DNA from: JAWLGW01 sp964569055
GTDB taxonomy: Bacteria > Planctomycetota > J058
NCBI GenBank assembly: GCA_964569055.1
Contig: CAZMSZ010000062.1
Location: forward strand, 1-26,232
Direction: 5' to 3'
DNA: 26,232 bases
Shown here: positions 22,454-26,232 of the stretch, piece after piece
Position numbering within the stretch: the first letter of the stretch is position 1
Layout: every line of letters begins with the position of its first letter
Notes under the pieces: model-generated
The model's input: the letters and a program-made list of their open reading frames with translations, nothing else
What the model was told of the DNA's origin: nothing
Databases searched by the model: none
Program-made: the position numbers and the translations under genes

Positions 22454-23380
22454 GTGACCGGCCTGTTCCTGCGCGCGGCCATGGCCGCCATGATGCTCTG
22501 GGCGCGGCTCGAGCGCCGGGTGCTCCCCGTCTCCTGGCTGTACGCCATGGGGCGCGCCAGCGCGCGGACGATGTACCTGTGGCTCCCCTCCATGCGCCGC
22601 GCGCTGCACGCCAACGCCCGGCGGCTGCTCGGCCCCACCGCCGGCCACACCGCCCGCCAGCGCCTGGCGCTGGCGGTGCTCGAGAGCTACACGCGGTTCT
22701 TCGTGGAGCTCCTCACCGCGCCCAAGACCTACCCCGACCCCGCCGCGTTCCTGGCCCGCATGGTCGGGCGCGCCCACGGGGAGGCGGCGCGCGATCGCGG
22801 CAAGGGGGTGATCGCGGTCACGCTCCACATGGGCAACTTCGAGCTCGGCCCCATGCTGCTGCGCCAGCTCTCCGACCGGCCGGTGGCGATCGTGTACCGC
22901 AAGGACCCGTTCGGGCTGATCGAGGCCATGCGCTCGGAGCAGCGCGAGCAGCACGGCCTGGAGGAGATCGACACCGGCAACGCGCTGTTCGGGGTGCGCG
23001 CGCTCGACGTGCTGCGCCGCCGCGGGTTCCTGCTGGCGGCCGCGGACATCGGGTTCGAGGGGGGCGCGCAGCGCGGCAAGCGCTACCCGTTCCTGGGCGG
23101 TTGGGCGCGGTTCCTCGACTGGCCCGCCCGCCTCGCGGTCGCGAGCGGCGCGCCGATCGTGCCGAGCTTCGTGGTCCGCGACGCCGCCGGAGAGTATCGC
23201 GTCGAAATGTGCGAGGCGATCCTGCCCGAGGCCGAGGGCGACGCCGAGGCGATCATGCGCCGGCTGGTGGCCGCGTTCGAGGTCTACGCCCGCCGCTACC
23301 CCGAGCAGTGGCTGATCCTGCACCGCTACTGGGAGGACGAGGGTGCGCCGATCGCGTCCGCTTCGGGCGGGGTGGGGTAG
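22454..23380 (+). CDS. LpxL/HtrB-family lysophospholipid acyltransferase
   Basis: A 308-residue member of the bacterial lipid A acyltransferase (LpxL/HtrB/WaaM) family, close to the usual 300-310 residues. The catalytic HX4E motif is seen as HMGNFE at 125-130, followed by the VYRK segment near 146-149 and the G-K-R-Y-P-F-L-GG segment in the second half. The C-terminus has the PEQWLILHRYWED box typical of the family. The N-terminus is mildly hydrophobic and probably membrane-associated. The family transfers acyl chains from ACP to lipid A precursors or to aryl lipids. The GTG at 22454 was kept because no better-placed start is visible. It is divergent from the halogenase-like gene; members of this family also occur in aryl-polyene and flexirubin clusters. 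Confidence 0.9.
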   Translation: MTGLFLRAAMAAMMLWARLERRVLPVSWLYAMGRASARTMYLWLPSMRRALHANARRLLGPTAGHTARQRLALAVLESYTRFFVELLTAPKTYPDPAAFLARMVGRAHGEAARDRGKGVIAVTLHMGNFELGPMLLRQLSDRPVAIVYRKDPFGLIEAMRSEQREQHGLEEIDTGNALFGVRALDVLRRRGFLLAAADIGFEGGAQRGKRYPFLGGWARFLDWPARLAVASGAPIVPSFVVRDAAGEYRVEMCEAILPEAEGDAEAIMRRLVAAFEVYARRYPEQWLILHRYWEDEGAPIASASGGVG

Positions 23381-23383
23381 CCT
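23378..23383 (+). promoter_or_regulatory. TAGCCT box six bases before an ATG
   Basis: TAGCCT fits the TANNNT -10 pattern, overlaps the acyltransferase TAG stop and ends six bases before the next ATG. That geometry would give a leaderless or nearly leaderless transcript. There is no ribosome site in the gap. Confidence 0.35.
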
Positions 23384-23389
23384 CGAAGC

Positions 23390-24172
23390 ATGATCCGCCT
23401 GGCACTCGGGATCGTGCTCGCCTCCAGCCTCCTCGCGCCGCCCGCGCGCGCGCAGCCCGCTGAGGAGGCCGCCGACGCGCCGGCCCGTGCCGCGGTCGCG
23501 GCCGCCCTGGCGCGCGCCGAGCGCGAGGCGCTCCTCGGCGTGGAGCGTCTGACCTCGTCCGACGGGACGCACGCGACGTTCGAGGTGGCCGCGGAGGAGC
23601 CCGCCGACGAGGAGCAGCCCGCCGGCGTGTGGTGCCGGGTCACGTTCGAGCCCCCGGCCGACACCATGCGGGCCGAGACCACGCGGGTGGCCTGCCTGCT
23701 CGACGCCGAGGCGCGCCTGCGCCGCCTCACGGTCGAGGTCGTGCGCGGCAAGGAGCGCAGCTCCGTCGAGGGGCGCGTCGAGGGGGAGTCGCTCCACCTC
23801 GTGGTCGTCGAGCAGCGCGGCGAGGAGCGGACCGAACGGCGCGAGGAGCGGGCGTGGCGCGCGGACGCGCTCCCGTTCGCGGCGGTGGTGACCCTCCTGC
23901 CGCGCCTCGCCGCCCGGGGCCTGCTCGAGGGCCGGCTGCGCGGCGAGCTGTTCTACGAGGCGTCGCTGGCGTTCGAGCCGCTGGAGGCCGCGGTGGAGGC
24001 GGCCCCCGAGGGCGCGCGCGTCCACCTCGGCCCGCGCGAGCCCGACGCGGAGGGCCCGCCCCCGAGCACGCTCGACGTGGATCGGTCGGGCCGCCTGCGG
24101 GTGGCCCGCCTGTTCGGCGCGCTCGAGCTCCGCCCTGCGACGCCCCCCGCCGAGGCGCGCCCGGCCGACTGA
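23390..24172 (+). CDS. Exported protein of unknown function
   Basis: A 260-residue protein with a signal peptide (residues 1-22, ending ARAQ). The mature part alternates strand-like Val/Leu and charged residues, with a WCRVTF segment, an acidic-basic middle and a DALPFAAVV...LLP segment. This layout recalls periplasmic LolA/DUF3108-like lipid-binding barrels, but I cannot assign a family. It starts nine bases after the acyltransferase stop and is probably co-transcribed or expressed from the TAGCCT box overlapping that stop. Its general make-up (signal peptide, charged beta protein) resembles the exported protein at 18390-19598, though no confident alignment can be made by eye. If LolA-like, it would fit a role in moving a lipid product of the acyltransferase, which is speculation. 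Confidence 0.75.
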   Translation: MIRLALGIVLASSLLAPPARAQPAEEAADAPARAAVAAALARAEREALLGVERLTSSDGTHATFEVAAEEPADEEQPAGVWCRVTFEPPADTMRAETTRVACLLDAEARLRRLTVEVVRGKERSSVEGRVEGESLHLVVVEQRGEERTERREERAWRADALPFAAVVTLLPRLAARGLLEGRLRGELFYEASLAFEPLEAAVEAAPEGARVHLGPREPDAEGPPPSTLDVDRSGRLRVARLFGALELRPATPPAEARPAD

Positions 24173-24284
24173 CCGGGCGGGACGCGCGCGCCGCCGCGGG
24201 TCGGACCCGCCCGCTCCGCCGGGGCGCGGCGGGCCAGGAGCGCGCAGGCGGCGCGTGGGCGAGGGCTTGCCCGACGGGCGCGCC

Positions 24285-24304
24285 GGTTGCTGCTCGCAGC
24301 AGCC
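24285..24304 (+). promoter_or_regulatory. Hairpin abutting the stress-protein ribosome site
   Basis: GGTTGCTG-CTCG-CAGCAGCC folds into an 8-bp stem (one G-U pair) with a four-base loop. The next six bases are AGGAGG, the ribosome site of the gene that follows. The stem therefore sits directly against the site and could influence its accessibility. Confidence 0.5.
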
Positions 24305-24320
24305 AGGAGGCGTGAAGGAC

Positions 24321-24761
24321 GTGATCCGGCGCCTGCTCGTGGCGACCGACTTCGGCGAGGGCTCGGCGGCGGCGGAGGCGCTGGCGCTCGAGGTGGCGCG
24401 CGCGCACGGCGCGAGCTGCGTGCTGCTGCACGCGATCGAGGCGATCGAGGGCGCGGCGGAGGGCGGGGGCGGCGAAGGCGACCTCGAGGGGTTCTTCGCC
24501 GACCTGCGGGCCCGGGCCGACCGGCTGCTCGCGGAGCGGGCCGCGCGGTTTCGCGAGGGCGGGGTGCCGTGCGAGTGCGAGGCCGAGGTCGGGCGGCGCT
24601 GGCAGGTGATCGTGGAGCGGGCCGAGGCGGAGCAGGTCGACCTGATCGTGCTCGGGTCGCGGCGCCCGCTCGAGGAGCCGGGCGGGCAACCGCACCTCGG
24701 GACCACGAGCCAGCAGGTGTTCTTCGCCGCCACGCGGCCGCTGCTGGTGGCGCGCGCCTAG
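24321..24761 (+). CDS. Universal stress protein (UspA family)
   Basis: A 146-residue single-domain UspA-like protein. The N-terminus RRLLVATDF carries the conserved Asp at about residue 10, the middle has the LHAIEAIE strand, and the end has DLIVLGSRRP followed by GTTSQQVFFAATRPLLVARA. In ATP-binding members the loop reads G-x2-G-x9-G-S/T. Here the second Gly is Arg and the loop is longer, so ATP binding is uncertain. The GTG at 24321 was chosen because AGGAGG (24305-24310) is ten bases upstream; the GTG at 24312 is only one base from it. It lies between an exported protein and glycogen synthase on the same strand. Usp proteins respond to stress or energy state, but the specific role here is not known. 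Confidence 0.85.
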   Translation: MIRRLLVATDFGEGSAAAEALALEVARAHGASCVLLHAIEAIEGAAEGGGGEGDLEGFFADLRARADRLLAERAARFREGGVPCECEAEVGRRWQVIVERAEAEQVDLIVLGSRRPLEEPGGQPHLGTTSQQVFFAATRPLLVARA

Positions 24762-24799
24762 CCGCGGCTCGCGGGATCGCGCCGGGGAGGAGGTGGAAA

Positions 24800-26232
24800 G
24801 TGCTCGAGGTGTTGTTCGCCGCCGCCGAAGCGCACCCGCTGGTCAAGACGGGCGGCCTCGGCGACGTGTGCGGCACGCTCCCGGGCGCCCTGCGGCGGCG
24901 CGGGCACGACGTGCGCCTGATCCTCCCCGCCTACCCGGCGGCCCGCGAGCGGGCGCGCGACCTGCGCGAGGTCGGCACGCTGAGCGCGCCGGGCGCCGTC
25001 GGCCCGCTTCGGCTCCTGACGGGTCGCCTCGAGGACTGCGACCTCTCGCTGCTGCTGGTCGACGCCCCGCGCCTGTTCGACCGCGCCGGCGGCCCCTACT
25101 GCGACCCGAGCGGGCGCGACTGGCCCGACAACGCGCTCCGGTTCGCGACCTTCGCGCGGGCCGTGGTCCAGGTGGCGCAGGGCGGGGCGGGGCTGCGCTG
25201 GCGGCCGCGCCTGGTCCACTGCCACGACTGGCACACCGGCCTGGTGCCCGCGCTGCTCGCGGGCGAGCGGCGCCGCCCGGCCACGGTGTTCACGATCCAC
25301 AACCTGGCGTTCCAGGGGCTGTTCCCGCGCGAGACGCTCGAGTCGCTCGAGCTGCCGCCGCGGCTGTGGTCGACCGAGCAGGGGCTCGAGTTCCACGGGC
25401 AGCTCTCGTTCCTCAAGGGCGGCCTGGTGTTCGCGGACCGGCTCACCACGGTCAGCCCGAGCTACGCCGAGGAGATCTGCACGCCCGAGCAGGGCTGCGG
25501 CCTGGACGGCCTGCTGCGGGCCCGCCGCGACCGCCTGAGCGGGATCCTCAACGGCGCCGACTACGAGGCCTGGGACCCCAGCACCGACCCCCTGATCCGC
25601 CGGCGCTACTCGCGCGCGGCGCCGGGGCCCAAGGTCGAGAACAAGCGCGCCCTGCAGCAGAAGCTCGGCCTGCCGGTCGCGCCCGACGTCCCGCTCCTGG
25701 CCTGCATGGCGCGGCTGGTCGAGCAGAAGGGGATCGACCTGCTCCTCGCGGCGCTGCCGCGGCTGCTCGAGCAGCGGCTGCAGATCGTGGTCGTGGGCGA
25801 GGGCGACCCCGAGCTCGGCGCGGCCCTGCGCGCCGCGGCGGCGGCCCACCCCACCCGCCTCGCCGTCCACCTCGGCTACACCGAGGCCCTGGCGCACCAG
25901 GTCGAGGCGGGCGCCGACATGTTCCTCATGCCCTCGCGCTTCGAGCCCTGCGGCCTGACCCAGCTCTACAGCCTGCGCTACGGCACGGTGCCCGTGGTGC
26001 GCCGCACCGGCGGGCTCAAGGACACCGTGGTCGACGCCGACGCGGTCAGCCTCGGCCGCCGCACCGCGACCGGCTTCCAGTTCGAGACCGCCACCCCCGA
26101 GGCCCTGATCGATGGCGTCGAGCGCGCCCTGGCCTGCTTCGGCAACCGCCCCCTCTGGCGCCAGCTCGTCCGCTCGGGCATGGACCAGGACTTCAGCTGG
26201 GGCACCAGCGCCCGCGGCTACGAGGAGCTCTA
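24800..26232 (+). CDS. Glycogen synthase, 3' end cut by the window
   Basis: 477 codons are visible from a GTG at 24800, six bases after GGGGAGGAGG. This is a GT5-family ADP-glucose/alpha-1,4-glucan glucosyltransferase. The N-terminal half has KTGGLGDV from residue 16 (ADP-glucose binding) and HDWHTG at 142-147; the C-terminal half has RFEPCGLTQLYSLRYG with the catalytic-region Glu near 382, then VVRRTGGLKDTV. It elongates glycogen in the cytoplasm. Bacterial GlgA is usually 470-500 residues, so only a few residues are missing. It follows the universal stress gene by 38 bp. A stress protein next to glycogen synthesis suggests energy-state-linked expression, which is inference. Confidence 0.96.
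   Translation, partial: MLEVLFAAAEAHPLVKTGGLGDVCGTLPGALRRRGHDVRLILPAYPAARERARDLREVGTLSAPGAVGPLRLLTGRLEDCDLSLLLVDAPRLFDRAGGPYCDPSGRDWPDNALRFATFARAVVQVAQGGAGLRWRPRLVHCHDWHTGLVPALLAGERRRPATVFTIHNLAFQGLFPRETLESLELPPRLWSTEQGLEFHGQLSFLKGGLVFADRLTTVSPSYAEEICTPEQGCGLDGLLRARRDRLSGILNGADYEAWDPSTDPLIRRRYSRAAPGPKVENKRALQQKLGLPVAPDVPLLACMARLVEQKGIDLLLAALPRLLEQRLQIVVVGEGDPELGAALRAAAAAHPTRLAVHLGYTEALAHQVEAGADMFLMPSRFEPCGLTQLYSLRYGTVPVVRRTGGLKDTVVDADAVSLGRRTATGFQFETATPEALIDGVERALACFGNRPLWRQLVRSGMDQDFSWGTSARGYEEL

Noticed and set aside
24197..24209. CGGG-TCGGA-CCCG as a terminator after the exported-protein gene
   Set aside because: The stem is only four pairs (six if the loop is ignored) and no T tract follows.
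19607..24733. A 1708-residue minus-strand open frame
   Set aside because: Only its last 195 codons are a real gene. Upstream it is out of frame with the halogenase-like gene and antisense to the plus-strand genes.

Overview
The window is a very GC-rich bacterial scaffold. Coding regions have almost exclusively G/C third codon positions, and two runs of exactly 100 N mark joins between contigs, so this is most likely a metagenome assembly. The gene content is Hanks-type Ser/Thr kinases with long helical C-terminal parts, FHA proteins, a soluble GspF-domain protein, an RND pump and an LpxL-type acyltransferase. This suggests a Gram-negative with heavy eukaryotic-like signalling, such as Planctomycetota or Myxococcota. 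That placement is an inference from gene style, not from a marker gene.

Layout. Positions 1-398 hold no gene, only short tandem repeats. A leftward group follows: a transmembrane Ser/Thr kinase (5635 to 2654), an unrecognised soluble protein (2616 to 1801) and a secreted PhoD-type phosphatase (1754 to 399). From about 5991 to 9677 the strand is rightward: a small Rpn-like C-terminal fragment interrupted by a gap, a cytosolic kinase with two degenerate FHA domains, a canonical FHA protein and a small lipoprotein. The gap at 6245-6344 is almost certainly false. An identical 55-bp sequence flanks it on both sides, and merging the copies restores a 93-residue frame.

After the second gap (9748-9847), seven genes run leftward from 22329 to 9868. 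In transcription order they are a flavin-dependent halogenase-like oxidoreductase, a stand-alone soluble GspF-domain protein, an exported protein, a second transmembrane kinase, a periplasmic adaptor, an RND permease and a glutathione S-transferase-like protein. The last three overlap by 4 bp at each junction. Divergent from the halogenase-like gene are an LpxL/HtrB-type acyltransferase, an exported protein, a universal stress protein and glycogen synthase (cut by the window end).

Functional reading. The window is dominated by phospho-signalling: three kinases plus an FHA phosphopeptide reader. Two kinases share an unusual plan: a small GspE-N-like helical domain, the kinase, one membrane span and a 550-650-residue helical extracytoplasmic part. 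The most unusual items are the membrane-free duplicated GspF protein encoded just before a kinase, the halogenase-like enzyme paired with an acyltransferase, and a kinase linker with four Val-Gly-Trp repeats. No CRISPR array, tRNA, rRNA, integrase or insertion sequence was seen.
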